Of a DNA stretch of 64,000 nucleotides, positions 11,490-22,333 are shown piece after piece. The notes under the pieces were generated by a model, which had not been told where the DNA came from, ran no database searches, and worked only from the letters and a program-made list of their open reading frames with translations. Numbering within the stretch: position 1 is the stretch's first letter; the number at the start of each line of letters is the position of its first letter. Made by a program: the position numbers and the translations under genes. This DNA is from Lumbricus rubellus. Its lineage: Eukaryota; Annelida; Clitellata; Crassiclitellata; Lumbricidae. The stretch lies in the NCBI GenBank assembly GCA_945859605.1, contig OX243817.1, forward strand, positions 34,932,968 to 34,996,967, read 5' to 3'.

Positions 11490-11972
11490 TTATAGTTATC
11501 CCAAAATATCTCTAAAACACAGTAGGCCTACAATTACTGTACAACAGTGTGCAGTGCAAAGGGCTCGAGTCTAAATCTTTAAATTTACTGTGAAAAATGT
11601 ATGAATGAATTACGTTAGGCAGACTTACTTCCTTAGACAGATGGGCACGATCGAATGTACAGCGAAGGTCAAACGGCAAGCTCAGTCTAACACGGCTGAC
11701 ACTCGCAGTGGGAATGAATTCTAAATGCAAAGCAGCAGGGTCTTGGCGCACAACGCCTGATTCACAATCGTCCACTTTACAACAAGGCGCAGATGGACGT
11801 ATGGTCATCGCGGCGTGAAGATAATTTGACTGAAGTGTTTTTAATTAAACTCGAAGCTTCCTTTTCAGTCGTGTGGGAGTTGGGAGCACCCAACATAGTA
11901 TCAGTGGCGTTACCATCTTGTGTGCACGTTGTACAAAGCACACAGGCCACGACCTCTAGGGGTCCACAGAGA
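11490..11972 (-). promoter_or_regulatory. Copy C of the duplicated upstream block, about 0.9-1.4 kb 5' of gene 1
   Basis: Homologous to 1690-2225 and in part to 2405-2600. Its position upstream of the minus-strand gene makes a promoter or first-exon role possible. On the minus strand the best-kept text is CGACTGAAAAGGAAGC followed by TTCGAGTTTAATTAAAA. A GAAA-rich motif of this kind loosely resembles interferon-response-type sites, but I would not claim a binding site. It could also be a dispersed repeat. Confidence 0.4.
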
Positions 11973-12136
11973 TAATCAAATTAATTATCTATCCTGATTA
12001 GTGATTCATACCGGTTACACCGGGTTACAGCGTAAGCTACAGTTATGCAATTGAAGCAATTCACAAGAACACAAATTACAGAAGACATAAAACCTAATTA
12101 GGCCTACTAACAGAACAGACAAACTGCACACACAAA

Positions 12137-12331
12137 CAGTGTTGGGAGGCTGAACTCGCGAAGGAAATTTTCAATTTTCGTCGCCAAAATTTCATATGAC
12201 GTTTTACATGTCAAAGTCATTTGGTTTTTTTGGCGGGGCTAATCATGGAAATATTAGATTTTTACATGGGAAAAACAGATAGCCTTTTTGGGGTTTAACC
12301 CCCTAGTACTCGCCCCATAGCGCCGCTCCTG
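12137..12331. mobile_element. Short hAT-type element (MITE)
   Basis: It begins CAGTGTTGGG and ends CGCCGCTCCTG, and is flanked by CACACAAA (12129-12136) and CACACAAC (12332-12339), an 8 bp duplication with one mismatch. The terminal repeats are weak and the flanks are low in complexity, so the call is tentative. Confidence 0.4.
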
Positions 12332-12616
12332 CACACAACGAATGTCCGTCCAACGGGGAGCGATCTCAGTGCCTTCCGCTCTCCATGTCAGCGTGTTATC
12401 CAATGCGTTGTCCCTCGCTTTGTCCCCGGTGGCATTTAAACATTCTCTAACGGTCTAACCGATTTCACAGTAGAAAGCATTTTACGCAGTTTCATTGGTC
12501 GATTCGAACGTAGGCCCTAATGAATATTCATGAACAAATGACGTTACTGCCGTCTGGCAGGCATAAAGTAACGCACAGCGCTCAACATCTAATAAGCCAT
12601 AAGGTCTTCGCTCAAA

Positions 12617-12720
12617 TTTGGTGTATTGTATTGCATTGTATTGCGTATGACCAGTTATAAAGCGCTTATTCCAGCAAAGTCTCTCCAGAAACGCTCCCAA
12701 CTGAAGAGCAAATTTCCAGC
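12617..12720 (-). mobile_element. LINE 3' end fragment
   Basis: TTATAAAGCGCTTATTCCAG and CCAGAAACGCTCCCAA, next to a TTGTA-like tail, match the layout of the 3' end of the LINE at 4.06 kb but from a different subfamily. Confidence 0.55.
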
Positions 12721-12742
12721 AACTCAATCAGTCCACCGAAAC

Positions 12743-12957
12743 GGGGGGGGGGTAGAGTAATGGTTAACACGCTGGCCAAGAGTGCGAGAGGTAGCAGGTT
12801 CGAGCCCCCGTTGGGCGGATTTGATTTGTAGGCTGTTATTAGCGCCATTGTAATTGCAAAGCTGTCTGCTCAGTTGGTAGTTAAGTTTAATTAAGATTAC
12901 TGCATAACTTTAATGTAAAGCGCAGTGCGTCTTGCAGGCGTTTCACTAAAGAAAAGA
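12743..12957 (+). mobile_element. tRNA-derived SINE, copy 1
   Basis: The head has A-box-like TAGAGTAATGGTTAACACGC and B-box-like GGTTCGAGCCCC followed by GGGCGG. The body (TAGCGCCATTG, TAATTGCAAAGCTGTCTG, AAGTTTAATTAAGA, CAGTGCGTCTTGCAGGCG) and the tail ACTAAAGAAAAGATA match a second copy at 31263-31493. The tail resembles the local LINE 3' end. Confidence 0.75.
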
Positions 12958-13984
12958 TAGCCTATTAGATATTAATCTTGCCTAAGCTTAGACCTATTTT
13001 GAGAAAAAAAATTTCAGATGTTTCTGAGTCTGCATTCGGTCTTTACAAAATCTGAATATAAAATTTATTTGTAGGCTATATATCCAGCGTACTTAATAGC
13101 TACCCAAACAAGGCAGGAAATACAACCTGACCGCCTACTTATCAGTCGTAGTCGTTTGTACTTAATGATTGCTTGATGATATGATTTCAAGTAAGGTCTA
13201 CAATAAACTTTCAATAATAATGTAGTTTGTTTCTGGATTTCCTTGATGAAAATATCAGTATGTTAAGTGAGTGCTATTTAAGTTTGATTTCCTGTATAGG
13301 TCTATGTCTAATGAGGACCTTACAATTTAAAATCAAGTATTGGCCTCGTAATTGTAATCTCCGAACTTGAGCCAACGTTATTCACGACATCTACATTCGT
13401 TTATACCCCAAATGAAGAAAATGCAAAACACTGCTGGATAGGTGACATTTGCAAGTTGTCTACTCATGGCTAAGAAGTTTTGCATTCTTAAGATGAAGTT
13501 CCTATTGGGGTAGGATAATAAAAAAATTAACAAGAATAATTTATGTTACAGTAGTGTCGTCGTTGATCGCTCGAATAGTACGAGGTGGTCATTCGGAACC
13601 AGAGGAACAAAGCTCGGATGTTTAAAACTTTAATTCGCATTATAAGATGACAGCGACGTAGCCTATAGCCTACATTGACAAGCACAACTATAAATCAGCC
13701 GACGACGATCAAGCTGACCTCAAGCAGCATTCCTTTTTCTAGTTGCTAAGTAACACTCAAGTGCGTATACACTCTTTGTCTAATCATAGCATGTAGCAGA
13801 TCTGCCTTATTCTGTCTTACTGCCTTCCTGCTGACTGGCTGACTGTTAAATTGTCCGTCTGTCTGTCTCTCTTCCCTCCATGTGTCTGTCTGGTTGGTTC
13901 AGTCCTGTATATCTGTCGTGCTGCTCTCTCTCTCTCCCTACACCCTGCAGACAATATAGTCAATATATCCCCAGGGACAGAGGT

Positions 13985-13987
<3 letters not shown>
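12958..13987. other. Intergenic, nothing recognised
   Basis: About 1 kb of AT-rich sequence with no supported gene or repeat. Confidence 0.4.
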
Positions 13988-14062
<75 letters not shown>

Positions 14063-14095
14063 CGAAAGAGAGAGAGAGCGAGAGAGAGAGAGAGC

Positions 14096-14126
<31 letters not shown>
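13988..14126. repeat. (AG)n microsatellite
   Basis: About 139 bp of nearly pure AG with a few CG interruptions. The four open frames across it are translations of the repeat. Confidence 0.97.
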
Positions 14127-14569
14127 CTACACATACATTAAAGACAATAATAGTCAATAAGGCCCAGCTGACAATTATAGCCCTTTGCGAAACCAATAAG
14201 CTTATGTTTTAAAGTATAGGCCTAATGCGAATTTTATATAAGCTTATATGTGATAATTGTTCACAGGAGTGTTGTTTATGGCAACTGGTTATATTAAAAA
14301 ACACTTACTTACTTACTTACTAATTTTACTTAGATGAGGAATTTGTCAAACGTCAGTGACGTCACTGTTCATGAATATTCATTATTCTGGAACAGGCTAA
14401 TGAAACGGCGCGTGCGGCCTACGTGCTATAAAATCGGTTAGAGAGTGTTTATATGCGCCCCGGTGTGTTAAATTAATCCTGGAACTAAAATAACACTGGT
14501 GTTAAGCTGTTGGCGACAATGAAACTAGAGATTTTTAAATTTTCTTGCTTCTTTTTCAATCTGCGCATA

Positions 14570-14790
14570 TAAGCTGACGTTGTATTATCCACAATTTTGT
14601 CAACCATATCTCTGGTCGGCCAACCATGACATGTATCGTTTACGAGTTCTCCATTCAGCGGCCTATGAAGGCCAAAAAGGGCATAAAACGGCGTAGGTTT
14701 AGGCCTGGACATAGTCAATCATGAATAATTCTGAAAAAAATTTTAGATCTAGGCCTAAGTTTGATTTAAACTTCGATAGGCTACCATTAT
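14570..14790 (-). pseudogene. Relic of a gene-1-like cGLR
   Basis: On the minus strand the text parallels gene 1 from TTTAAACTTCGAT-type sequence through ATTCATGATTGACTATGTC, TACGCCGTTTTATGCCC, TGGCCTTC and CATGGTTGGCC to ATATGGTTGACAAAATTGT. In gene 1 this encodes the third acidic residue, the WP motif and GWP. The relic has a 12 bp insertion containing AGGCCTA after GACTATGTC, several frame breaks, and no flanking coding sequence. It is a duplicated, decayed fragment. Confidence 0.75.
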
Positions 14791-15077
14791 TTTGTCATTT
14801 GTGAGATTTTCTCCATGCGATTTAAATAGGATGTAATTTTTCAAGTTTAGTGACAATAACATTATTTTGTTTGCTTTAAATCATCCGGTAACGAGCTCAC
14901 CATATAGGATATTTTTTCAGTGTAGCGTTCACCGTTCATTTCCAACATTGTCCATCCAAATTGATGGCAATCCAACTTAGCTGCAAATCACGCATAGGAA
15001 TAATTTTATAATTTATGCAGATTGCAGAAGGATTTTATTATATACATTGTCGAAAGCTTTTGCCAAGTCAAGATATT

Positions 15078-15083
15078 TTTATT
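15078..15083 (-). terminator. Candidate poly(A) signal of gene 2
   Basis: AATAAA on the minus strand about 52 nt after the stop codon at 15135. Confidence 0.45.
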
Positions 15084-15134
15084 TTCTATTGCATTAGAGA
15101 TTCTATCATGTAAGAAACGCATCGATGCAAGAAA

Positions 15135-17453
15135 TCACTTGCACCAGCGCGATGAGTATGGATTCCAAGCAGATTCAGACCTTCCACAATAATTATTCTG
15201 GGTGAATGAACCGTCAGTGCAGCTGCTGATGCGAAACGCGACATCTAGAATGAATCGAGAACGTTTTGCGACCGTTCCGTAGTGAGAGAACAACCGATAA
15301 CTGCAGGATGATCCAGAGTTCACCGACCAAGGGAGAAGCTTTGTCTCACACTGCCTTTTAATGTAATCTATAAACTCCATTGGTGATAAGTAGTGCGGGG
15401 TTGTGGCGGCCTTGCAGAGATCACTTGAGGAGTTGTTCCTCCTTCTCCCTGCTATTCCCTTAAGAAAATTCGACAGCGCCACGAATCCATAAACGGCTTG
15501 GATATGTTGGTCGAAGATTGGCATCCACTTGGGTGTCAGAACAACCGAGCATATGTCGTGGATGTATGTACCTGCTGCGTCCATGCCGATGGATCGGAAC
15601 CGTCTCAGAGACTCCTCGCACAGATACAGAGCCAGCTGGTAGTCGTGGCAGTGAGAGTAGAAGAAGTTGGCCCGGTAGGAGGCGCTGACGAAAGACGAGG
15701 CTTTCGGAAGCATGTATTCGAAAGCGGGTATGATGAAAGTTGTGGTTATATTGAGAGTCAACTGTAAGTTTGACTGCAACGGTTTCTTTTCAGCGGAACT
15801 TTGCTTTTCAATTTTGTCTAGAACTAACTCGCTTATTTCGTGAAATACTGAAGAGAGTTTGGGTGCAGGACCGTCCACTGCTCGATCTATTGCAGCTTCC
15901 ATCTCCGTGCAATTTTCCTCTTGCCTGCGTAAATCCAGCCGTGACGTCTGGACTGTATCATGACAAGATGACGTGTCATCCTTGCTACTGGTCGTGTCCC
16001 TGTTTCCAGAAAATATGTCACCCGAACGCATCGAGGGATCAACTTTTTCGTCTGCAAAAAATATGCTACTGAATACATCAGGCAGGGCATCTCCCAGCGA
16101 GATCTGACGACGTACGCCTGCAGGGATATCGCCCAACATGGCCTGCTCGAAATTCACGGCAGCCATTTCGTAGTCGTTCTGACGACACCCAGCATTGTTC
16201 GCCAGACGAAGATGGGCAGAGACTCCGTCGAAGAGACTGTTGAATTCCATCGGATATGCCAAGTCTGCTTTCGACGATTCTTCGCAGAACCTTGCGACTG
16301 ATCTGCGATTACCGGCGTGCTTGTGCACCGACGTGAGACCTATCTGACCGAGGTTCATGAGTTTGTTGCTGACTTGAATCGTAGACCTGCTGTGCGGATC
16401 CGCCATTGGGACCGTGGCTATGAGGCGTGCTGCTCCCTGCTCCTTGAAGACGAGCAGGGGCATGATCACCGCGTCGACATCCGTATCCTCTGGCAAATGG
16501 TCCATCAGATTGACGGTCGGCATGAAGTAGTTGGGACAATTTCGATCGACCAAGAACTCGATCATCTCGCAAAGTAGTTCTCCCACCGACAACTTAACTC
16601 GGCCTTCGTCCCAGAACTCAGGCGGTTTCGTCTCACATGCCCACAGCATCAAGGTCTTGAAATGATACGAGCGCATGACATCCTTATGACCCTGTAGCTC
16701 AAGCTGTTTGACAACGTCGCCTTTTATCAACCGTAGGATGTGATAGACGTACTTCTGGACAGGAGTCCATGAGTATACAAGTGCCACCTCGGCACGTGCA
16801 AATGATAATCTGAACACTGTGCTGTCGTGGGGGATAGCCAAACCCTGGAAAGGCACTAGATGACAGCCAGCATTTACGATGTTCGTCAGAAGATCCTGCG
16901 CAGGCCAACCGTGCGTTCGCCGACGGGTCCTCCATTCGGTGGCTTCGCGAGGCCACGACAGACACGTAACGGTACCTTGAACGTTTACCTTCGTGAAGTT
17001 CATACCCAAGAAATTCAGGTCGGACTTAACTTTCTGCTTGCCAATCGTCTTCGTCATCGTCTGCGCATCGAACAGGATCTCTTCTTTATAACTGTTCGAC
17101 CTTTTCATCGTGCTACGATGATACGTGGACATCTCATCGATGGAAAGGTATCTCACCCAGCTGCCTGGTTTTCTCAACCGTGCATATCCAGGGCGATCGT
17201 GCGCCGGTTCTACCGTGAAAACCGTCCCGTTGAAACCTACCGGAGGTGCATCTCCAACCAGAACGGCGCATTCGTCATGAGAAAACTGGTACGTGTCGAC
17301 AGATATTGTCTCCATGCGTGTGACAACGTATTCGATGGGAAGCTCGGCGATGCTACCGATTATCATGCCGTCTCTAATTTTCACGTTCCGAGATATATGC
17401 TCCATAAAATTCGTGAAGTCTTGAGTGGCTTCCGTGCTGTGTATGACGTCCAT
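15135..17453 (-). CDS. cGLR / Mab-21 domain protein 2, probable pseudoenzyme (772 aa)
   Basis: Same architecture as its neighbours: GS at residues 33-34 within IIGSIAELPIEYVV, then ETISVDTYQF, PGYARL, SWP, RRRTHGWP, FRLSFARAEVALVYSW, YHFKTLMLWACETKPPEFW, and a C-terminal extension with SASYRANFFYSHCHDYQLALYLCEESL and CSVVLTPKWMPIFDQHIQAVYGF. Aligned by the flanking C and F residues, the first acidic residue of DxD is S51 (D53 is kept). The third acidic position, ten residues before WP, is N157. Two of three metal ligands are therefore lost while the frame stays open for 772 codons. The first ATG is at 17453; upstream is GTG and a splice acceptor. GC content is visibly higher than in the other members. 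It may bind ligand or partner proteins without catalysis. Confidence 0.87.
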   Translation of the reverse strand: MDVIHSTEATQDFTNFMEHISRNVKIRDGMIIGSIAELPIEYVVTRMETISVDTYQFSHDECAVLVGDAPPVGFNGTVFTVEPAHDRPGYARLRKPGSWVRYLSIDEMSTYHRSTMKRSNSYKEEILFDAQTMTKTIGKQKVKSDLNFLGMNFTKVNVQGTVTCLSWPREATEWRTRRRTHGWPAQDLLTNIVNAGCHLVPFQGLAIPHDSTVFRLSFARAEVALVYSWTPVQKYVYHILRLIKGDVVKQLELQGHKDVMRSYHFKTLMLWACETKPPEFWDEGRVKLSVGELLCEMIEFLVDRNCPNYFMPTVNLMDHLPEDTDVDAVIMPLLVFKEQGAARLIATVPMADPHSRSTIQVSNKLMNLGQIGLTSVHKHAGNRRSVARFCEESSKADLAYPMEFNSLFDGVSAHLRLANNAGCRQNDYEMAAVNFEQAMLGDIPAGVRRQISLGDALPDVFSSIFFADEKVDPSMRSGDIFSGNRDTTSSKDDTSSCHDTVQTSRLDLRRQEENCTEMEAAIDRAVDGPAPKLSSVFHEISELVLDKIEKQSSAEKKPLQSNLQLTLNITTTFIIPAFEYMLPKASSFVSASYRANFFYSHCHDYQLALYLCEESLRRFRSIGMDAAGTYIHDICSVVLTPKWMPIFDQHIQAVYGFVALSNFLKGIAGRRRNNSSSDLCKAATTPHYLSPMEFIDYIKRQCETKLLPWSVNSGSSCSYRLFSHYGTVAKRSRFILDVAFRISSCTDGSFTQNNYCGRSESAWNPYSSRWCK

Positions 17454-17472
17454 TTTCACTCAGTCTCCACGT

Positions 17473-17492
17473 CTGAAGAAAAATTATAATGG
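17473..17492 (-). promoter_or_regulatory. Predicted 3' splice site upstream of gene 2
   Basis: Minus-strand ATTATAATTTTTCTTCAG ends 19 nt before the ATG at 17453, implying an intron in the 5' UTR. Confidence 0.5.
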
Positions 17493-17918
17493 TTAAGCCA
17501 AAAGACTTTTTAGATTTACATTGCGTAATATAACTATTTTTATCGCCCATATACGTGTAATTAAGAGAACGGTTGTGGTCGTGGTGAAAAGACTGTGGAA
17601 ATCGGAAAGATAGACTGCACTGGCGAAGTGCGGTGTTTTAGATCTAAGACAAAGAAGCATAACATAACCACATGTTCCATGTTTGATCGATAACTGAAGT
17701 AAAACTATCTACACGCCTCATGGTCGTTGAGAATGTGGGGGGGAGGGTTAGATGGTAAATGCTCGGACCCGATGACTTTATAGGCTTGTATAGACCAATA
17801 GAAAAATTTATGATTTATGCCTTTTCAAGCATAATATGGCAGAGAAAATTAACTACAATAATTTTAACTTCAAGTCAGCAACTGAATAAAATCATATTTT
17901 AAAATATAAATATTAAAC

Positions 17919-18175
17919 TTTATCTTATCTTATCTGACAATTTATAAAGCGCTTCTTGCAGCAAGAGCCTTTCAGAAGCGCTCCCAGTGCGTTCAACTCC
18001 GAGAAAAAAGGCAAATTTTTTAGACGAGAGAAAGATGAGGATACACTACCAGAGAGGATGGCAGAGCGAACTGATGGGGGAAGCCCATTCCATAGGGAGG
18101 GACCAATGCAGGCAAATGATCTGGATTGCGTGCCTGCCTGTCTGTCTGTCTGCCTGCCTGCATGCCTGCCTGACT
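17919..18175 (-). mobile_element. 5'-truncated LINE 3' end plus CTGC/CTGT microsatellite
   Basis: 17919-18123 is nearly identical to 4062-4267, the 3' end of the LINE, including the (GATAA)n tail. At 18127-18175 it gives way to a TGCC/TGTC repeat. Confidence 0.9.
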
Positions 18176-18854
18176 TCCATGGGTCTTAATCTGAAACCAG
18201 TTTCACCCCCATGGGATTTCAACCTCTCCTCCCCACTAGGCGCTGGAGTCAAGCTGATTGCTGTGACTTTGTTTTAAGGGTGCTCTATAAATGTCTAGAT
18301 GACGATTACGGCATGAATATTTAATTTGTTCACCACATAACTCTTCGGTTACCCAAGATTCTTCAACGAAACGAAAAAACTTACTGCACAAGAAAGTTGC
18401 AAGAAGGACCGAACAATAGGCTGTAAGCAAAGGTTTAGTAAATCTTGCTCGGGCTTCTTCTGCCTTTAGACAAATATATCGACGATGTTGTTTGACTTCG
18501 GATGAAAATCCAAATACAATTATTAGTCTATTCCGACAGTTTGATGTGTATTCAACAATTAGCATTCGGGAAACGATCCTTCACAACTGTCAGACTCAAA
18601 CTATAGCCTACTCTCTTCTTCCTATAATTTATAGCAACAACAGCTAGCCTTAGCGACCTCCGTGTTGGCGTATCGGAGCCATTTTTGAACACGGGAAGTT
18701 TAGACTCCAGTCCCGAATTGCCTATTTATAGATAGCCTACACAGCAGTTTGTAGCACTGTTGACAACACGCCTCACTTGCTCTGCCTTGGCCTGCTACTA
18801 CTAGCGGCTGTTATGTGCCGGTTGGATAAAACCCGACTGGAACTTCACAGCGTC
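18176..18854. other. Intergenic, nothing recognised
   Basis: No supported gene. A 109-codon minus-strand frame (18236-18565) has no recognisable motif. Confidence 0.4.
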
Positions 18855-18919
18855 ATCAAGACTGTTAGCACATATATTATATTACTGTAATATAATATAT
18901 GTGCTGTTAGTATCAAGAC
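18855..18919. repeat. 39 bp perfect palindrome between 8 bp direct repeats
   Basis: AGCACATATATTATATTAC, a single T, then its exact reverse complement (18867-18905), flanked by ATCAAGAC at 18855-18862 and 18912-18919. It looks like a minimal inverted-repeat insertion with a target duplication, or a small hairpin-forming site. Confidence 0.75.
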
Positions 18920-21900
18920 ATGAATAGGATAATTATTATGATGTGAACAAACCAGGGTGAAAATTACCGTCAGGTTTGGGATGGAATTCCTAGTGTTACT
19001 TATGCTGCCACCATTAGTAAGCTTAAGTCGTCATTGCATGTTCCAAGTCCGCATCAATCAACGTCTGACTCTAGTAATTTTTCTACAATTATTCTTATAC
19101 TGAACCAAACAGCTGTCATCTGAAATGTTGAACACGCCATAATATTTATAGGCTAATGATGCTAAATATAAATCAAAACCAAAATCGAAATCAAATCATT
19201 TAACTGGCATTCAGGAACAACAAATCAAATCAAAAATCAAATAAACAAAGTTTAAAAAATAATAAAGCAGCTAGTGCTTAGAAATTAATTAAGTTATGTG
19301 TCTACTAGCTATAGTTTCCATTTTCGTTGCGCAGAGGACTCCGAATGGTTCTTGCAACCCCGCTAGGTGAGCACCCTGGGCGTTGATATCATGATGATGA
19401 TGGCCATTAGGTTACCACAGAGTGGTCCTGACATAATTTACGATGAGTCAAAAAACTTTAAAAAAGAAGCAGCCTCAAACACCTTTGAAACTAAAAGCAC
19501 ATTTACACGGACATGCAAAATAACTTGAATAGGACTACTGTAACAGTTTAGGTCAATGTTTTGAGTAACAACTGCACAGATAATTATATAGAACCTAATT
19601 ATAAATATATATATAGCCCTATATAATTATATAGGCTTATTTAAATATAGGCCTATATATAGGCCTATATATATATATATAATATCGCACGCCTACCACG
19701 AAAGTATGACTCGTGATCTGACTTCCTGGTAGACATGAAAATTGAAAAATTCCTTATGCATCAGCAGACTATTAATGTATTACTGCTGTACATTAAATGT
19801 AGCGGAGGTCGGAGGGGATCACGAGGTCGTCCATGTCACAAACCTGCTCAACAGCAGAAGACTGAAGAAGAAGACTGCTGTACATTAAATGAGCACCAGG
19901 GCCTAGTCTTTTCCCGATCGGTATTTGTAATTGGTTGCACGAAATGTAGGCTGCGCTGCGGCTCTCATACGGTGCCCTATATTTGAGGCTGCGCACTAAC
20001 AATGGGTGTTTCCAGACTACACTGGTTTCCCCAATCTACTGTAGGCCTATGTCACGTGTAGCAAGCAATGGTCTTCTTGTGTAGGCTGTAAGTGTAAGCT
20101 TAGGTCTAGGCCTATATTTGTGCTTTTGCCTGTTTCATCAACATCGTCGTCGTCGTTAGCATTCTTATCATTATAATTACTATTATCACCATCATCATCA
20201 TGTATCATCTAGGCCTCTAGACACTTCGCATGCATAGGCCTATATGGCTTATAATAGGCCTACAATATTAGACAGATTACACACATGCACAACATTCAAA
20301 CACGGCCTAAATTTAATGACCTAACACTGTAAGTTTTCGACATGTTCCTCATGAATAGGATTACGTGGTAATTCGTTGTCTCTTTCCCAAAGCATCGCCT
20401 CTGCTTGGACCGTTCTCCCTTCTCTTCAATCAATCATAGCACCTATTCGCAGTCTACTGAACAAATAATTGTCGAGCTTGCATTCGTACCGTACATGCAT
20501 AGATAGACGTTGACCTGAACTTTCGGACCAACTTCCTGCATCTGAAATCATTAGGCTTTTGTTTGCAGGCCCTACATGTAGGCTAAGCTTAGATAGGCCT
20601 ATTGACATGAATTCGCGTTGAGGTCTTCAATTGGCAAACTGACTGAATAATTGGTTAATTAGGTCATAAATATTAAATAATGACTTCTGACTGACTGGTT
20701 GAATTAATGAATGAAGACTGTTTGATTGACTGGCTGAATTAAGGACTGGCTGAATTGATAACTGATTGACTGGTTGTCTGAATGAATAAATGACTGGTTG
20801 TCAGACTGACAGAAAAACTGATTATGCTAATGACTGATTGGGTCCAGTGATGGCGCTACCATAGGACGCGGCAGATCACTTTACATAGCCTACTGTATAT
20901 TTTGCTTCTGACCTGCCGTATGACCCACCAAAATTATTCTGAATTGGTAATCATTTTTACAATTTTAATTTCTTCGGCCTGCTGAACAACTCTTATGATT
21001 ATTCTGACCTCACCAGGGCCTACTGAAATTGTATGACTGACTGACTTACTGGCTGACTGACTCATCGACCGACCGACTGACTGACTGACTAAATGACTGA
21101 TTGAATGACTTTCATGAATGACTGACTCAATCTACGTGTTGCTTGACATAAAAAAACCACTCAGCATAATCTATTCCTTATTACAGTGGTTTTTAACTTT
21201 GATTTTATTGTACCCTCAACAACAAAAAATCGAATGTTGGCGTACCGCAGCAAGGTCAGATCAGAAAAATTTGCGACCGTCATGACTCTTTGCAGTTCAC
21301 AACTATTACAATTAATTATAGTAGGCTATAATTGTTCGTCTTTGGTAAATCTTGCATTAGAGTCGCAGGAAGAAATTTTAAATAATAATTTTATAGTTTT
21401 ACGAAAGTAATGGTTATTATAATTGTATCAACAAAATCAGAAAAAGTCATATCACTATGAAGAAGTGCTTGTGTAAGTGCTGTGGGGCTGTTTTAACAAG
21501 CAAAGATGTCCAATAATTACACAGACTGTAGTAATCGTGTTTAATATTTTCCAATGTCAAACGCAAATCTGGTTCGAGTTATTAAGCTTCATTCGGTAGG
21601 CCTAATCCTTATTATTTTTGCTTGATAGTAGGAATAGTTTAAAAAATGCCAGAGTCACACAGATATGACGTGCTGAAAGGAATCACAAACTTTAAAACTA
21701 GACAAGAAATTAATCCATATTCAACTTTTCTCTGCAAGAACTGTGCGCAAAATGACCAACTGAAAAGACGTTTTTCTGAGTTAGCTGCAGCTTTTAATGA
21801 CTTTAAACTTCTTTAGTTTAGCATACTTTACGACAATTTCATATTCTTTTCGTTGGACGAATCCAAGCGACTGATTATAATTATACCAGACGATGTTCTA

Positions 21901-22186
21901 CATTGATATGGCGCCGAAGTAGAGAAAGTTTCACTGGATGTCCTGATGGCTACAACTCAAAGGCGCTCAAAAACTGATTTTAAAAGTTTCGTTTGACTGA
22001 ACTCTAAAAATTGCACAGGTAGGCCTATTATGATAGACCTAAAATAATTAATCGAACGACCAACTGATCTGAACGTTTCACTTTTATTGATTGCTAACAT
22101 TTGTCGAGACATTGGTCTATTACAATTTCCGATGTTGTACATAAATTTATTATTCGATAACAATTTCAACTAAATTTTAAGCACAC
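18920..22186. other. Gene-poor spacer with simple repeats
   Basis: Contains a TA/TAGGCCTA-rich patch at 19590-19685, CGT/CAT trinucleotide runs at 20140-20200, and decayed TGACTGACTGAAT-type repeats at 20630-20830 and 21020-21130. No frame here resembles a known protein. Confidence 0.5.
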
Positions 22187-22192
22187 TTTATT
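22187..22192 (-). terminator. Candidate poly(A) signal of gene 3
   Basis: AATAAA on the minus strand about 142 nt after the stop at 22334. Confidence 0.45.
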
Positions 22193-22333
22193 TAACTATT
22201 CATCTTCGGGAAAATCCAAATTGGCTGCAGTAAGCTAATTTTTACAAGGCTTTCCATCTGAACCTTCTCCAACTGTTCGAATGGTAGGCCCATATGTAAC
22301 ACAGGAGCTTGTCACATCGACATGTTGTTCAGA

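Noticed and set aside
12760..12830. Functional tRNA gene
   Set aside because: A- and B-box-like text is part of a SINE with a second copy sharing the same body and tail.
13817..14212. RE-rich and LS-rich frames on both strands
   Set aside because: Translation of the AG microsatellite.
16860..17489. 209-codon plus-strand frame antisense to gene 2
   Set aside because: Shadow of the GC-richer minus-strand gene; no motif of its own.
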